From: Enchytraeus crypticus
Taxonomy: Eukaryota; Annelida; Clitellata; Enchytraeida; Enchytraeidae
Length of the DNA: 64,000 nt
Direction of reading: 5' to 3'
Assembly (NCBI GenBank): GCA_905160935.1
Contig: CAJHZI010000534.1
Span: 248,001 to 312,000 of the forward strand
Shown here: positions 63,673-64,000 of the stretch, piece by piece
Layout: each line of letters opens with the position of its first letter
Numbering within the stretch: the first letter of the stretch is position 1
Notes under the pieces: model-generated
What the model saw: the letters and a program-made list of their open reading frames with translations, nothing else
Database searches by the model: none
Told to the model about the DNA's origin: nothing
Translations under genes and position numbers: made by a program

Positions 63673-64000
63673 GTAAGTGTTGCAGGAATGTCATAATCTG
63701 TATTATGAATTAGCTTTGACTAAGTAAATAACGCATTCTAAATGGTCTGACAGATTCCGTTTCATTTAAATATTTAGAACTCGAAGGTTTACAGTTTTTA
63801 CACAGATTCGCTTCGAGTCTTGAGCACATACGAACCAATTTGTAATCTAATATTGCGAAATTATTAACCTTCAATGGACACTTTGTCGAATCCATGTGTG
63901 CCTATTAAGATATTTCTATTATTTGTCTGACAGTGCATGATTTCTTAACTTTAACTTTTAAGCTCTGGATGTAATTGCTCTGGATGAAATTTTAAGCACT

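Overview
The window is animal nuclear DNA from an invertebrate whose lineage I cannot name. The evidence is canonical GT-AG introns of roughly 0.2-1.3 kb, AT-rich introns carrying tRNA-like SINEs and LINE 3' ends, and a secreted multidomain protein built from TIL, VWC, LDLa-like and discoidin (F5/8 type C) modules. I see no bacterial-type gene and no other host gene on either strand.

One + strand gene explains essentially all coding capacity. Placing splice sites by eye gives 87 exons from 583 to 63672, about 20.2 kb of coding sequence or some 6,720 residues, with the frame kept across every junction. Both ends are open: the signal peptide and start, and the stop, lie outside the window. Region 1 (583-38644) alternates a ~125-residue two-cysteine domain (called D here, D1-D28) with short Thr/Pro-rich mucin-like exons (T1-T27). 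Region 2 (38645-55827) is cysteine-rich: TIL and VWC-type modules, a truncated LDLa-like motif, a discoidin domain, then a two-exon D-like domain. Region 3 (56743-63672) returns to T and D exons (D29-D32, T28-T33). Almost every D and T exon begins and ends in phase 1, so each can be duplicated, lost or skipped without changing frame.

The D/T array has a hidden higher order. From D3 to T27 the exons repeat with period three domains (A-B-C), and the T exons follow the same period, giving eight six-exon units plus a final A pair. Units 1-4 are old, diverged and filled with SINEs. Units 5-8 form a young, nearly identical 2.92-kb tandem array (23113 to about 34211). The A exons just outside the array (D12, D27) are almost or fully identical to those inside it although their flanking introns do not align, which points to exon-limited gene conversion. 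D2 alone keeps an internal intron, at the position matching the intron of the D-like pair C20/C21.

Several introns carry minisatellites whose unit contains the neighbouring splice junction (12.7, 17.2-17.4 and 55.4-55.6 kb; weaker at 42.4-42.8 and 52.0-52.2 kb). Other intron content is four SINE-like families (S1-S4), two LINE 3' ends (L1, L2), TA and GAT microsatellites, and several perfect inverted repeats.

The product is most likely a secreted, heavily O-glycosylated structural, gel or adhesive glycoprotein of the SCO-spondin/hemolectin/footprint-protein kind. That role is inferred from architecture only.
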